A stretch of 64,000 nucleotides of DNA from Bordetella genomosp. 7 (lineage in GTDB: Bacteria; Pseudomonadota; Gammaproteobacteria; Burkholderiales; Burkholderiaceae_B), in NCBI RefSeq assembly GCF_002261265.1, contig NZ_NEVK01000008.1, positions 620,001-684,000 on the forward strand, given 5' to 3'. Position numbers and translations under genes: made by a program. This document shows positions 33,777 to 43,408 of the stretch, in pieces. The number at the start of each line of letters is the position of its first letter. The first letter of the stretch is position 1. Below the pieces are notes generated by a model. That model was not told the origin of the DNA and made no database searches. It saw only the letters and a program-made list of their open reading frames with translations.

Positions 33777-34967
33777 ATGTCCAAAGACTCCGACGTGCAT
33801 ATCGACACGCTGCTGCAGCACACCGCCACCGCGGCGTTTGATTCGCAAACCGGCTCCGCGCCGGTCAATCTGCCATCCATGCGCGCCAGCACCGTGCGCT
33901 TCAAGAACCTCGACGCGCTCGAGACCGTCCAGCGCCGCAAGGCAGGCGGACAGCGCGCGGCGACCTACGGCCGCATGGGCATGGATACCCACGCGGCGCT
34001 GGAACAGGTGTTCTGCGAGCTCGAGGGCGGTACGCACGCGTATCTGGCGTCTTCGGGGCTGGCCGGCATCACGATGGTAATGACGTCGCTGCTGTCGGCA
34101 GGCGACCACGCGCTGGTGGCCGACTGCGTGTACGGGCCCGTGTATGAGCTGGACGAGGCGCTGCTCAAGCGCATGAACATCGAGCTGACGTATTTCTCGG
34201 CCGGCGACGACCTGGAATCGCTGGTGCGCCCCAACACGCGGCTGGTGTATGTGGAATCGCCCGGATCGCTGTTGTTCCAGATGCTCGATCTGCCTGCGCT
34301 GTCCGGGTTCGCGCGCCGCCACGGCCTGGTGCTGGCGTGCGACAACACCTGGGGGTCGGGCTATATCTATCGTCCGCTGGCCCTGGGCGCGCAGGTGTCG
34401 GTCGTGGCAGGCACCAAGTATGTGGGCGGCCATTCCGACCTGATGCTGGGCGCCGTGGTAACCAACGACGCGGCCATCGCGCAGCGCCTGAACCGCACCC
34501 AGTACGCCATGGGATATTCCGTCAGCGCCGACGACGCCTGGCTGGCCCTGCGCGGGGTGCGCACCCTGCCCATCCGCATGGCGCAACACGCCCGCCACGC
34601 CTTGCAGGTGTGCGAATTCCTGTCCACGCGGCCCGAGGTAGCGCGCATCTATCACCCTGCCTGGCCGGCCGACCCGGGCCACGCGCTGTGGCAACGCGAC
34701 TGCACCGGGTCCAACGGCATGCTGGCGGTGCAGTTGCGCATGACGCCCCAGGCGTCGCGCCGCTTCGTCGACGCGTTGCGCCTGTTCGGCATCGGGTTTT
34801 CGTGGGGCGGCTTCGAAAGCCTGGTGCAGTGGGTAACGCGCGGCGAACTGGCGCGCCACCAGTACTGGACGGGCGCAGACGACGCCCTGGTACGCCTGCA
34901 CATCGGCCTGGAAGACCCGCGCGACCTTATCGCCGATCTGAAGCAGGCGCTGGAAGCGGCAGCTTGA
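33777..34967 (+). CDS. metC: Cystathionine beta-lyase (PLP)
   Basis: This 396-residue Cys/Met-metabolism PLP enzyme should cleave cystathionine to homocysteine, pyruvate and ammonia. Key segments are RAATYGRMGMDTHAALEQVFCELEGG, YLASSGLAGI (cofactor phosphate loop), VYVESPGSLLFQMLDLP, LACDNTWGSGYIYRPLALGAQ and the PLP-lysine segment AGTKYVGGHSDLMLG. ATG 33777 is chosen as the family start; the frame to 33636 is not conserved. In Bordetella avium the MetC homologue is known as an osteotoxin. It ends 106 bases from the convergent dsbA stop. Confidence 0.92.
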   Translation: MSKDSDVHIDTLLQHTATAAFDSQTGSAPVNLPSMRASTVRFKNLDALETVQRRKAGGQRAATYGRMGMDTHAALEQVFCELEGGTHAYLASSGLAGITMVMTSLLSAGDHALVADCVYGPVYELDEALLKRMNIELTYFSAGDDLESLVRPNTRLVYVESPGSLLFQMLDLPALSGFARRHGLVLACDNTWGSGYIYRPLALGAQVSVVAGTKYVGGHSDLMLGAVVTNDAAIAQRLNRTQYAMGYSVSADDAWLALRGVRTLPIRMAQHARHALQVCEFLSTRPEVARIYHPAWPADPGHALWQRDCTGSNGMLAVQLRMTPQASRRFVDALRLFGIGFSWGGFESLVQWVTRGELARHQYWTGADDALVRLHIGLEDPRDLIADLKQALEAAA

Positions 34968-35005
34968 AAGGCCGTTGAGCGGCTGGCGGGCGCAGGGGTG
35001 GCGGC

Positions 35006-35021
35006 GGCGCCTGTGGGCGCC
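35006..35021. terminator. Short GC hairpin between convergent metC and dsbA
   Basis: GGCGCC, a TGTG loop and GGCGCC lie in the 106-base convergent gap, without a T-run. It could act as a weak bidirectional terminator. Confidence 0.3.
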
Positions 35022-35073
35022 ACACGCCGGGATGTGCCGCAGGCGCGGTGAAACCGCCCCTTGGCAAGCGCGC

Positions 35074-35706
35074 TTACTGCTGACGCGCCATGGGGATGAG
35101 CTTGTCGACTTGTTGTAGCGCCCCCTGGTAGCTGTTGCCGGCCAGCGCGGGCGACGTCAGGAACTTGCCGCCCACGCCGAAGGCCGGCGTGCCGTCGATG
35201 TTGTAGGCCTGGGCCAGCTGGTCGGCGCGCTGCACCTGGGTCTGCACGCTGAACGAGTCAAACACCGAGTCGAACTTGGCGCGGTCCACGCCCTGCTCGG
35301 CCGCCCAGTCGCCCATGGCTTTTTTATCGAACATACGCTTGCGCTCGACGTGCATGGCGGTAAATACCTTGGCATGCAGGTCGGGGCGGTTGAGCGTCTG
35401 CAGCGTGTAGTACAGCTGCTGCAGCGGCTTCATGCCGGCATTGAACGCCACGGGAACCTGCTTGAGCACGACGTCGGACGGCGCCGTCTTGGCCCATTCG
35501 TGGACCAGGGGCTCCATGGTGGCGCAGTGCGGGCATGTGTAGGCAAAGAACTCGAGCACTTCGACCTTGCCCGGGGTATCCGAAGGCAGCGGCGGGTTGA
35601 TGGCCACGTAGGGCTGCGCGCCCTGGGCCTGGCTGGCCGGCGCGAACAGCGTGGATGCGGCCAGCGCGGCGGCGGCGGCAAGACGGGTAAGCGTGGAAAA
35701 CTGCAT
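35074..35706 (-). CDS. dsbA: Periplasmic thiol:disulfide interchange protein DsbA
   Basis: This 210-residue periplasmic oxidase introduces disulfides into exported proteins. A signal peptide ([27 protein letters not shown]) is followed by the thioredoxin-fold active site [13 protein letters not shown] and the cis-proline loop [10 protein letters not shown]. The length is that of the family. It is the last gene of argS–SPOR–dsbA on the minus strand, a common betaproteobacterial order, with 77 bases after the SPOR gene. Confidence 0.95.
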   Translation of the reverse strand: MQFSTLTRLAAAAALAASTLFAPASQAQGAQPYVAINPPLPSDTPGKVEVLEFFAYTCPHCATMEPLVHEWAKTAPSDVVLKQVPVAFNAGMKPLQQLYYTLQTLNRPDLHAKVFTAMHVERKRMFDKKAMGDWAAEQGVDRAKFDSVFDSFSVQTQVQRADQLAQAYNIDGTPAFGVGGKFLTSPALAGNSYQGALQQVDKLIPMARQQ

Positions 35707-35783
35707 CGGGCGTGTTCCTGAGTGAAGAGTTACGGTTACAGACCAGCCGCGTAGGGCATAAGTTCAATCGGCCCGGGGTCGCG

Positions 35784-36428
35784 CTATTGGCGCACCACGT
35801 CCGATTCGATCTTGTTTTCGCCCAGCCTGCTGCGGGCGCGATTCATGTCGTCGAGCCGCGCAAAGGGCCCGACCCGCACGCGGTTGACCTGCATGCCGTT
35901 GACCTCGGCGCGCTGCACCGCCACCGGCAACCCCAGCAGCAGGATGCGCGCTTTCAGGGCCTCGGCATCTTCGAGCACGCGGAATGCGCCTGCCTGCAGA
36001 AAATACTTGCCCGAGGCTGGCGTCGCCACACGCGCCGGGGGCGCTTCGGACGGCGCCCCGCCGGGCGGCAGGGTGGCGATCAGCGCGCCCAATTCGTCGG
36101 ATGGGCCCTGCGCCGGGGCGGGCGGAGTCGGCTGCACGCCCGGCAGCGGGGCCGGCGCCGTGGCCGTGGGGCCGCTGGGGGGCGTGCCGGCAGCGCCGTC
36201 GCGGCCATACAGGCCCAGGTTGGGGTCGGGCGCCTGGCGAGGGTCGGTGGGGGTCTGGGTGCGGGACGTGTCGCGCGTGGCGCGGTCGACGAACGGCATG
36301 GGCGCCTTGGTGACGTAGAACGCCACGATGGCCGCGATGACCAGGCCGATCAGCAGCCCGGCCAGGGCGCCGTACAGCGTGCTGCCGCCTTGCCGGGGCT
36401 GCCGGGATGATTTGCGTTTGGTGGCCAT
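35784..36428 (-). CDS. SPOR-domain membrane protein
   Basis: This 214-residue protein has a basic cytoplasmic start (MATKRKSSRQPRQGG), one membrane segment (LYGALAGLLIGLVIAAIVAFYV), a long Pro-rich periplasmic linker and a C-terminal SPOR domain (YFLQAGAFRVLEDAEALKARILLLG … RVRVGPFARLDDMNRARSRLGE). SPOR domains bind denuded septal peptidoglycan, so a cell-division or wall role like FtsN or DedD is likely. It starts nine bases after argS and precedes dsbA. Confidence 0.92.
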   Translation of the reverse strand: MATKRKSSRQPRQGGSTLYGALAGLLIGLVIAAIVAFYVTKAPMPFVDRATRDTSRTQTPTDPRQAPDPNLGLYGRDGAAGTPPSGPTATAPAPLPGVQPTPPAPAQGPSDELGALIATLPPGGAPSEAPPARVATPASGKYFLQAGAFRVLEDAEALKARILLLGLPVAVQRAEVNGMQVNRVRVGPFARLDDMNRARSRLGENKIESDVVRQ

Positions 36429-36437
36429 GGGCGCAGC

Positions 36438-38123
36438 TTACATCCGTTGCGGCGCCGACACGCCCAGCAGCGCCAGGCCGTTGGCCAGCACCTGCCGGGT
36501 GGTGGCGGCCAGGCGCAGGCGGGCCAGCTTCAGGGGTTCGTCGTCGACCAGCACGCGCTCGGCGTTGTACCAGGCGTGGAAGTCGGATGCGCAATCGCGC
36601 AGCCAGAACGCAATGTGGTGCGGCGCCAGTTCTTGGGCGGCTTGCGCCACCACCTGCGGGAACCCGGCCAACCGCTGCATCAGCGCAAATTCGGTGGGTG
36701 CCGTCAGGAACGCGGCGTCGGCCTGCGCGATGCCGGCCTCGTCGGCGCCCGACTGGGCGATCATCGAGCATATGCGGGCGTGCGCATACTGGATGTAGTA
36801 CACCGGGTTTTCGTCGCTCTTGGACAGCGCGAGGTCGATGTCGAACACGAATTCGGTATCGGCCCTGCGTTGAATCAGGAAGTACCGCACTGCATCGCGG
36901 CCCACCCAGTCGATCAGGTCGCGCAGGGTGACGTAACTGCCGGCGCGTTTTGAGATCTTGACCTCTTCGCCGCCGCGCGTGACCTTTACCATTTTGTGCA
37001 GCACGTACGCGGGGTAATCGGCAGGGATGCCCACGCCCAGCGCCTGCAGGCCGGCCCGCACGCGCGCCACGGTGCCGTGGTGGTCGCTGCCCTGGATGTT
37101 CACGGCGCGGTGAAAGCCGCGTTCCCATTTGGCCTTGTGGTAGGCGACGTCGGGCACGAAATACGTGTAGCCGCCTTCGCTTTTGCGCATGACGCGGTCT
37201 TTGTCGTCGCCGGTGCCGAGCTCGGTCGTGCGCAGCCAGAGCGCGCCGTCCTGCTCGTATGTGTGGCCGCTGTCGATCAGCGCCTGGACGGTCTGTTCGA
37301 CGCGGCCCGACGTATACAGCGAGCTTTCCAGGTAGTAGTTGTCGAACGCCAGGCCGAAGGCTTGCAGATCGAGGTCTTGCTCGCGGCGCAGGTAAGCCAC
37401 AGCGAACACGCGGATGTCATCCAGGTTGTCGACATTGCCGCTGGCCGTGACGGCCGCGCCGTCGGCGGCCTGCAGCGTCTTGCCGGCGAGGAAGTCCTGG
37501 GCGATGTCGGCGATGTAGTCGCCCTTGTAGCCGTCGGCCGGATAATCGGGCGAATCGGGCCCGATGCCGCGGGCGCGCGCCTGCACGCTGATGGCCAGGT
37601 TGTGGATCTGGTTGCCGGCGTCGTTGTAGTAGAACTCGCGGGTGACGTCCCACCCGGTGGCCTCGTACAGGCGGCAGATAGCGTCGCCCAGGGCGGCCTG
37701 GCGCGCATGCCCCACGTGCAGCGGGCCGGTGGGGTTGGCCGATACGAACTCGACCAGCACCTTTTCGCCATTGGGCGCCGCGCGGCCATAGGCTTCGCCC
37801 TGCGCCGCCACGGCCTGGATGACCGCCTGGCGGGCTGCCGTGGTGATGCGGAAATTGATGAAGCCGGGGCCTGCGATCTCGGCGCTTTCGACGAGCGCGC
37901 GGGCCGCTGTTTCGGCCATCAGGGCGTCGACGATGGACTGCGCCAGGTCGCGAGGGTTGCGGCGCGCCGGCTTGGCCAGCTGCATGGCGATGTTGGTGGC
38001 CACGTCGCCGTGCGCGGCGATCTTGGGGCGCTCGAGCAGCACCGTGGCCTGGGCGTCGGGCAGGACGCGCGCGACGGCGGCCTGGAGCAGCGAAATCAGT
38101 TGTTGTTGTTGCTCGGGGAGCAT
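36438..38123 (-). CDS. argS: Arginyl-tRNA synthetase
   Basis: This 561-residue class-I synthetase charges tRNA(Arg). The N-terminal Add-1 domain is followed by the HIGH-type motif [18 protein letters not shown], and [16 protein letters not shown] is the KMSKS-type loop. The C-terminal anticodon-binding domain ends [15 protein letters not shown] 38123 ([13 protein letters not shown]) is the conserved start; the frame to 38207 adds 28 unrelated residues. It begins the argS–SPOR–dsbA unit, and 297 bases separate it from the divergent DUF1840 gene. Confidence 0.96.
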   Translation of the reverse strand: MLPEQQQQLISLLQAAVARVLPDAQATVLLERPKIAAHGDVATNIAMQLAKPARRNPRDLAQSIVDALMAETAARALVESAEIAGPGFINFRITTAARQAVIQAVAAQGEAYGRAAPNGEKVLVEFVSANPTGPLHVGHARQAALGDAICRLYEATGWDVTREFYYNDAGNQIHNLAISVQARARGIGPDSPDYPADGYKGDYIADIAQDFLAGKTLQAADGAAVTASGNVDNLDDIRVFAVAYLRREQDLDLQAFGLAFDNYYLESSLYTSGRVEQTVQALIDSGHTYEQDGALWLRTTELGTGDDKDRVMRKSEGGYTYFVPDVAYHKAKWERGFHRAVNIQGSDHHGTVARVRAGLQALGVGIPADYPAYVLHKMVKVTRGGEEVKISKRAGSYVTLRDLIDWVGRDAVRYFLIQRRADTEFVFDIDLALSKSDENPVYYIQYAHARICSMIAQSGADEAGIAQADAAFLTAPTEFALMQRLAGFPQVVAQAAQELAPHHIAFWLRDCASDFHAWYNAERVLVDDEPLKLARLRLAATTRQVLANGLALLGVSAPQRM

Positions 38124-38420
38124 GGGGAATCTGCTGAAGGTTCTGGAGTATCGGCAGCACCAGGCAGGCCAGCCTGCCCCGCTGCCGCGGCGACCGGCCG
38201 TGGCCATGCGCCATGTGACGAAAGCGTGCGAATCGAAACCCTGCTAAACACAGGAATATCCTAGATCATAGCGTGATTTGGGCGCTTTTCTCTTGCCCTG
38301 GGCGAGGTTTGCCGCGCCCGTCGAGCCCTTGCCTCGGGGCGCGGCGCGATTACATTGCGCCATAGCGCCGGCCCGCGCATTGCGGTAGTGTATGGACAGT
38401 ACCCATTTCAGGAGCCAGCG

Positions 38421-38774
38421 ATGCTTATCAAATTCCATTCCAAGGCGGCTGCCGAGGTCCTGATGCTGTCGCAGAACGCCGCCCCCCTGCTGCGAGCGGC
38501 CGGCAAATCCATCAGAGACGAGATTCCCGAGCGCGGCGTGTTCACCCGCGAACAGCTTCCCGCCGCCATTGCGGGCATCGAGGCCGCCATCCATGCGGAC
38601 GAGCGCGCCCGTGCCGGCGACACCGACGAAAAAGAGGACCCGGACGAGCCGCCGGTGCACCCCATAGCGCAGCATGTCGAACTGCACCAGCGGGCGTATC
38701 CGCTGCTGGACATGATGCGCCGTTCGCTGGACGAGGGCGCCGACGTCACCTGGGAAGCCACGCGGGGCTGGTAG
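38421..38774 (+). CDS. DUF1840 domain protein
   Basis: This 117-residue protein starts MLIKFHSKAAAEVLMLSQNA and has PLLDMMRRSLDEGADVTWEAT near its end, matching the DUF1840 family of betaproteobacteria; its function is unknown. It has a good AGGAG site seven bases before the ATG at 38421. A charged central loop (DERARAGDTDEKEDPDEP) lies between two helical parts. The protein looks cytoplasmic. The next gene begins 68 bases later on the same strand. Confidence 0.85.
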   Translation: MLIKFHSKAAAEVLMLSQNAAPLLRAAGKSIRDEIPERGVFTREQLPAAIAGIEAAIHADERARAGDTDEKEDPDEPPVHPIAQHVELHQRAYPLLDMMRRSLDEGADVTWEATRGW

Positions 38775-38842
38775 GCTGCCGGCAATGTCGCACCCCTGAC
38801 AGTCTGCGGCAGGTCGTACCGGCATACTGGCGCTCTCTTGCA

Positions 38843-39172
38843 ATGGAGCATTTCATGCGCAGCGATGTAACGATCATCTTCGACGACCGCCGTTCCGTCG
38901 ACCTTGCCGTGGATGTCACGCCCACGCCGCAGGCCGCCAGCGATGCGCGCGACTGGTTCGAGGCCGCCTGGGACACGCTGGGCTGCGAGCCCCTGCGGCC
39001 CAGCGGCAAGGTATTGCTGCTGGACAAGATCATGGGCGTGGCCGATGCGCTGGGGTACGACGTCTTGTCGTCGGACGCCAAGGAAAGCCGCGAGTTCGCC
39101 CAGCATGCCGCCCTGGCGCTGGACAAGCCGCGCATCATCGTCGACCTGCCCGGCCTGTCGGTCGGCTACTGA
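38843..39172 (+). CDS. Small conserved-looking protein of unknown function
   Basis: I do not recognise a family for this 109-residue acidic protein. It reads as cytoplasmic with alternating beta/alpha pattern (DVTIIFDDRRSVDLAVDV … IIVDLPGLSVGY). A start at the Met at 38855 (MRSDVTI) is possible. Codon use matches the neighbouring genes and the other frames are less plausible, which supports coding. It ends 15 bases from the convergent ABC permease stop. Confidence 0.6.
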   Translation: MEHFMRSDVTIIFDDRRSVDLAVDVTPTPQAASDARDWFEAAWDTLGCEPLRPSGKVLLLDKIMGVADALGYDVLSSDAKESREFAQHAALALDKPRIIVDLPGLSVGY

Positions 39173-39187
39173 ACGGGGCGCGCGCGG

Positions 39188-39988
39188 CTAGCGGATGCCG
39201 GCGCGCATGAACGACTGCACGAACTGCCGCTGGAACAGCAAGAAGCCCAGCAGCAAGGGCGCGGCCGACAGCAGCGTGGCTGCCGTGATGACCGACCAGT
39301 CGATGCCCTGGTCGGTGGCCGAGAACACCTGCAGTCCCACCGTCAGCGGGCGCGATTCCACCGAATTGGTAATGATGAGCGGCCACAGGAAGTTGTTCCA
39401 GTGGTGGCTGACAGACACCAGGCCATAGGCGACGTAGATGGGCTTGGCCAGGGGCACGTATACCTTCAGCAGCACCTGCAGCGGGCCCGCGCCTTCGACG
39501 CGTGCGGCCTCTTCGAGCTCGCGCGGCACGGTCTTGAAGGTTTGCCGCAACAGGAAAATGCCGAACGCCGAGGCGAAGTACGGCAGCCCCACCGCGAAGA
39601 TGGTGTCGCGCACGCCCAGCAGGCTCATCGAGCGGTAGTTCTCGACCAGCAGCACGTCGGGCATGATCATCAGCTGCAGCAGCACCAGCATAAAGACGAA
39701 GTCGCGGCCACGGAACTCAAAGCGCGCGAACGCGTATCCGGCCAGCGTGGACAGCACCAGTTGGGCGGCCAGCACCATGGTGACCAGGATGAAGGTATTC
39801 AGGAAATAGCGCGGAAACGGCGCGGCCTGCCAGGCTCGCGTGAAGTTTTCGAGCGTCAGCGGCGCCAGCAGGTCGAAACGGGTGGCATATGCCGGCGGGT
39901 GGAAGGCCGCCCACACGGCATAGGCCAGCGGCAGTATCCACAACAGGCCCAGCAGCCAGGCGCCCAGGGTATCGAGCTTGCGCGTCAT
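39188..39988 (-). CDS. ugpE: Carbohydrate-type ABC permease, UgpE/MalG-like
   Basis: This 266-residue permease of the binding-protein-dependent sugar family has about six membrane segments and the EAA loop EEAARVEGAGPLQVLLKVYVPLAKP near residue 160. Its start overlaps the stop of the partner permease by four bases (ATGA). With UgpA-, UgpB- and UgpC-like genes upstream it completes an importer; glycerophosphodiesters are the likely cargo given the GpdQ-like enzyme in the same unit. Confidence 0.88.
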   Translation of the reverse strand: MTRKLDTLGAWLLGLLWILPLAYAVWAAFHPPAYATRFDLLAPLTLENFTRAWQAAPFPRYFLNTFILVTMVLAAQLVLSTLAGYAFARFEFRGRDFVFMLVLLQLMIMPDVLLVENYRSMSLLGVRDTIFAVGLPYFASAFGIFLLRQTFKTVPRELEEAARVEGAGPLQVLLKVYVPLAKPIYVAYGLVSVSHHWNNFLWPLIITNSVESRPLTVGLQVFSATDQGIDWSVITAATLLSAAPLLLGFLLFQRQFVQSFMRAGIR

Positions 39989-40860
39989 TGGTAGTGTGTC
40001 CTGCGGTCGAGCCAGCGGAATTTAACCAGCGCGGTGATGGCCAGTATCAGCAGCAGCACGACAGTCAGCGTGGCCGCATACGAGGTATCCCAGAAGCTGA
40101 AGCCCACTTGATAGATATAGAACAGCAAGAGCGTGCTGGCGTTATCGGGCCCGCCGCGCGTCATGACCACCACGTGGTCGACAAGGCGGAAGGCGTTGAT
40201 CAGGGCGTTTACCAGTACGAACAGCGTGGTGGGCATCAGCAGCGGCCAGAGCACGCGCCGGAAGTATTGCCAGCGCGATGCGCCTTCAAGCAGGGCCGCT
40301 TCGCGCAACGAAGGTGAAATGGTCTGCAGCGCGGCCAGGTAGAAAATCATGAAGAACCCGGCTTCCTTCCAGATGGTGACGACCATCAGCGCGGGCAGTG
40401 CCGTGTCGCGGCTGCCCAGCCAGTTGTAGCCGGCCGAGCCGAACCACTGCATCACCTGCGCGATCAGGCCATACTGCGGGGTATAGAAGAACAGCCAGAT
40501 ATTGGCCACCGCGACCATGGGCAGCACGGTGGGGGTGAAGTAGGCCATGCGCAGGAAGCCCCTGCCCGCCAGGTTGCGGTTGACCCACAGCGCCATGGCC
40601 AGCGCGATGATGATGGACAGCGGAATGGTGACGAGCACGAACCACAGGTTGTTCCATAACGCCTGCCAGAACACCGGGTCGTCGCGCATCAGCGCATAGT
40701 TTTCCAGCCCCACGAAGCGCGCCGGGCGGTTGCCGCGCGGGGTGGAAAAGAAGCTGTGCCACACCGTGGCCACTGCCGGGTAGTGCGTGAACGCGGCCAG
40801 CAGCACCAGGGCGGGCAACAGCAACAGCCAGCCATAAATTGCCTGCATGGATCTGTTCAC
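39985..40860 (-). CDS. ugpA: Carbohydrate-type ABC permease, UgpA/MalF-like
   Basis: This 291-residue inner-membrane permease has six or more membrane segments, and its EAA loop reads LREAALLEGASRWQYFRRVLWPLLMP. The start is GTG at 40860 with AGGAG seven bases upstream; ATG 40848 is a weaker alternative. It follows the binding-protein gene by 22 bases and overlaps the next permease by four. It would form the transmembrane heterodimer with UgpE. Confidence 0.87.
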   Translation of the reverse strand: MNRSMQAIYGWLLLLPALVLLAAFTHYPAVATVWHSFFSTPRGNRPARFVGLENYALMRDDPVFWQALWNNLWFVLVTIPLSIIIALAMALWVNRNLAGRGFLRMAYFTPTVLPMVAVANIWLFFYTPQYGLIAQVMQWFGSAGYNWLGSRDTALPALMVVTIWKEAGFFMIFYLAALQTISPSLREAALLEGASRWQYFRRVLWPLLMPTTLFVLVNALINAFRLVDHVVVMTRGGPDNASTLLLFYIYQVGFSFWDTSYAATLTVVLLLILAITALVKFRWLDRRTHYQ

Positions 40861-40882
40861 GCGGCGGCTCCTGGTTGGCGGT

Positions 40883-42178
40883 TCAGCGGTAAGCGCGCAG
40901 TACGCGATCGGCTTCGCGTTGCGCGTCGGCCATGGCCTGCTGCGGCGTCTTCGCGCCGGTCAGCATGGCTTGCAGGCCATCGTTCAGGGCTTTGGTCACG
41001 CGCTGGTTCTCATGGGTGGAGAACTCGGCCACGCTGACTTCGAGCTGGTCGCGCGCCACGGTGGCAGCCGGGACTTCGGCGGCGTACTTCTTCATCTTTT
41101 CGGTTTCCCATGCGGCCGGGGTGACGGCGACATAGCCCGTGGCGATGCTCCAGTCGGCGGCGCGTTCGGGTGCGGTGGTCCATTTGGCGAATTTCAGCGC
41201 GGCCGCCTGCTGCTCGGGCGTGCCGCTCTTGAAAATGTAGAAGTTGCCGCCGCCGGTGGGGCTGCCGCCCCGCTTGGCCTTGGGCATCATTGCCACCCCG
41301 AACGGAAAGTCGGCATTCTTGCGGATATTGGTCAGGTTGCCCGTGGTGGTCCAGACAATGGCCGCCTTCTTTTCCAGGAAGTCCTTGGGCGTGGTGCCCC
41401 AGTCGATGGTGCCGCGCGGCATCACGCCGTGCTTGGCCGCCAGGTCGTGCCAGAACTGCGCGGCCTCGATCACCGCGGGCTTGTCCAGGTAAACCTCGTT
41501 GCCTTCCTCGTTCATCAGGATGGCGTCGTTGGGCGTGGTCAGGGCCTGGAACAGCCAGTAGGCGAACGCGCCACCGGAGGGAATCTTGATGCCCCATTGC
41601 GTCACGTTGCCGGAGGCGTCTTTCTTGGTGAGCTTCTTGCCGTATTCGACCAGCTCGTCCCAGGTGGCGGGCGCGCGCTCGGGATCCAGGCCTGCTTCTT
41701 TGAACAGGTCTTTGTTGTAGTACATCACGATGGTCGAGCGCTGGAACGGCACGCCCCAGACGTGGCCGCCGGTGCGGCTGTTCTGCATGAACGCGTCGTA
41801 GAAGCCGCCCAGCCATTGCTTGTCGGCGTCGGTCTTGGTGAGGCTGTCGATGGGCACGATGGCGTCTTCGTCGATCAGCGTGAACATGTCGGTGGACAAC
41901 AGCACGGCCAGCTGCGGCGGCGTGCCGCCCTTGAGCGCGGTAAGCGCCTTGGCGATCGAGTCCTGGTACGAGCCCGCATAGATGGGCTTGATGTCGATAT
42001 CGGGATTTTCTTTCTCGAAGTCGGCGACCATGTCGTCGACGATCTTGGTGATGGGCCCACCCACTGCCACCGGGTAGTAGAACTCGACTTCTACCGGCTT
42101 GTTCTGCGCATGCAGGGGCAACGAGAAAAAGGCGCCGGCCAGGGCGGCTGCCAGGGCTTTGAGAGCGGTGCGTCGCAT
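40883..42178 (-). CDS. ugpB: ABC solute-binding protein, UgpB-like
   Basis: This 431-residue periplasmic binding protein of family 1 has a Sec signal (MRRTALKALAAALAGAFFSLPLHAQ) and then VEVEFYYPVAVGGPITKIVDDMVADFEKENPDIDIKPIYAGSYQD, close to the start of UgpB proteins, which bind sn-glycerol-3-phosphate or glycerophosphodiesters. The start at 42178 is fixed by the signal peptide; the frame to 42526 is a shadow of the ATPase gene. It lies 10 bases downstream of the ATPase and precedes both permeases. Confidence 0.9.
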   Translation of the reverse strand: MRRTALKALAAALAGAFFSLPLHAQNKPVEVEFYYPVAVGGPITKIVDDMVADFEKENPDIDIKPIYAGSYQDSIAKALTALKGGTPPQLAVLLSTDMFTLIDEDAIVPIDSLTKTDADKQWLGGFYDAFMQNSRTGGHVWGVPFQRSTIVMYYNKDLFKEAGLDPERAPATWDELVEYGKKLTKKDASGNVTQWGIKIPSGGAFAYWLFQALTTPNDAILMNEEGNEVYLDKPAVIEAAQFWHDLAAKHGVMPRGTIDWGTTPKDFLEKKAAIVWTTTGNLTNIRKNADFPFGVAMMPKAKRGGSPTGGGNFYIFKSGTPEQQAAALKFAKWTTAPERAADWSIATGYVAVTPAAWETEKMKKYAAEVPAATVARDQLEVSVAEFSTHENQRVTKALNDGLQAMLTGAKTPQQAMADAQREADRVLRAYR

Positions 42179-42188
42179 GATGGCTTTC

Positions 42189-43265
42189 CTACAAAGAAAG
42201 GTCGGCGCCGGGGCGCCCGGGGTTGGGAATAACCGCCGTGTCGGCGGCGAAGAAATGCTGGTGTTCGGGCAGCCACGACAGGCGCAGCGTGTCGCCGGCA
42301 TTTGCGCGCAAGTGCCCGCCCACGCGTACCGCGACGCCGCGGCTGCTGCCGATGCGGCACACCACGATGGAATCGGCGCCGAAGTACTCGACGCTTTCGA
42401 TGGTCGCGGCGTGTCCGTCTTCACCGATGACGATATGCTCCGGGCGCACGCCCAGGCGCGCCGCCGCCGCGGGCGCATGCGGCACCGGCGGGCCCTCGGC
42501 GCCGGCGACAACGCGCTGTCCGCCATGGTCGCCCAGGTCGAGCAGGTTCATGGGGGGCGTGCCGATAAAGCGCGCCGCGAACTCCGTGGCCGGGCGCGCG
42601 TACAGACCGTCGGGCGTGTCCAGCTGCTCGATGCGGCCATTGCGCAGCAACACCACCTGGTCGGCCATGCTCATGGCCTCGGTCTGGTCGTGCGTGACAT
42701 ACACCATGGTGATGCCCAAGGCCTGTTGCAGGCCGCGGATCTCGCGCCGCATGTCGTGCCGCAGCTGTGCGTCCAGATTGGAAAGCGGCTCGTCCATCAG
42801 GCATACCGGGGCTTCGGAAATGACCGCGCGGCCCAGCGCCACCCGCTGCTGCTGACCGCCCGACAACTGCGACGGCTTGCGGTCCAGCAAGGCCGTCAGG
42901 CCCAGCAGGTCGGCCACGCGTTGCAGGCGGCGGGGGTAGTCGGCCGCCGGCTCTTTGCGCACCTTCAGGCCGAACAGAATGTTCTCGCGCACCGTCAGGT
43001 GCGGAAACAGGGCATACGACTGGAACACCATCGAGATGCGCCGCTGCGACGGCGGCAGGTGCGTGACGTCGCGGTCGCCGATAAGAATGCGGCCGGACGT
43101 GGGCGTATCCAGCCCCGCGATCATGCGCAGGGTCGTCGATTTGCCGCAGCCGGATGGCCCCAGCAGTACCGTGAAACTGCCGGCCGGCGCGGTAAAACCC
43201 ACGCCCTGTATGGCGGCGGCGTCTCCGTACTGTTTGGTCAGGTCTTCGAGAATAAGCGTGGACAT
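42189..43265 (-). CDS. ugpC: ABC transporter ATP-binding protein, UgpC/MalK-like
   Basis: This 358-residue ATPase has Walker A LGPSGCGKSTTLRMIAGL, the signature LSGGQQQRVALGRA, Walker B VCLMDEPLSNLD and a C-terminal OB-type (TOBE) domain (ARLGVRPEHIV … GDTLRLSW) as in MalK/UgpC. ATG 43265 (MSTLILEDLTKQYG) is the family start. Its 358 residues match the family. It follows the phosphodiesterase by 143 bases, the only sizeable gap within this unit, so an internal promoter is possible. Confidence 0.92.
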   Translation of the reverse strand: MSTLILEDLTKQYGDAAAIQGVGFTAPAGSFTVLLGPSGCGKSTTLRMIAGLDTPTSGRILIGDRDVTHLPPSQRRISMVFQSYALFPHLTVRENILFGLKVRKEPAADYPRRLQRVADLLGLTALLDRKPSQLSGGQQQRVALGRAVISEAPVCLMDEPLSNLDAQLRHDMRREIRGLQQALGITMVYVTHDQTEAMSMADQVVLLRNGRIEQLDTPDGLYARPATEFAARFIGTPPMNLLDLGDHGGQRVVAGAEGPPVPHAPAAAARLGVRPEHIVIGEDGHAATIESVEYFGADSIVVCRIGSSRGVAVRVGGHLRANAGDTLRLSWLPEHQHFFAADTAVIPNPGRPGADLSL

Positions 43266-43408
43266 GATCGGGGCGTATTGTGGCGGTGTGTAACGAGTGG
43301 TGGCGCAGGCCTCATTCTGGCGGCAAATGAAATCCTTTTCATTTTGCGGTGCAACCATGACATGGTCGTGTCACGGGCGCGCCGTCTGCGGGTGCGGCCG
43401 GCAGCGCG

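Noticed and set aside
32918-33940. 340-residue minus-strand frame overlapping the LysE exporter
   Set aside because: The other minus frame (32992-33618) has clear LysE motifs and membrane segments; this one does not.
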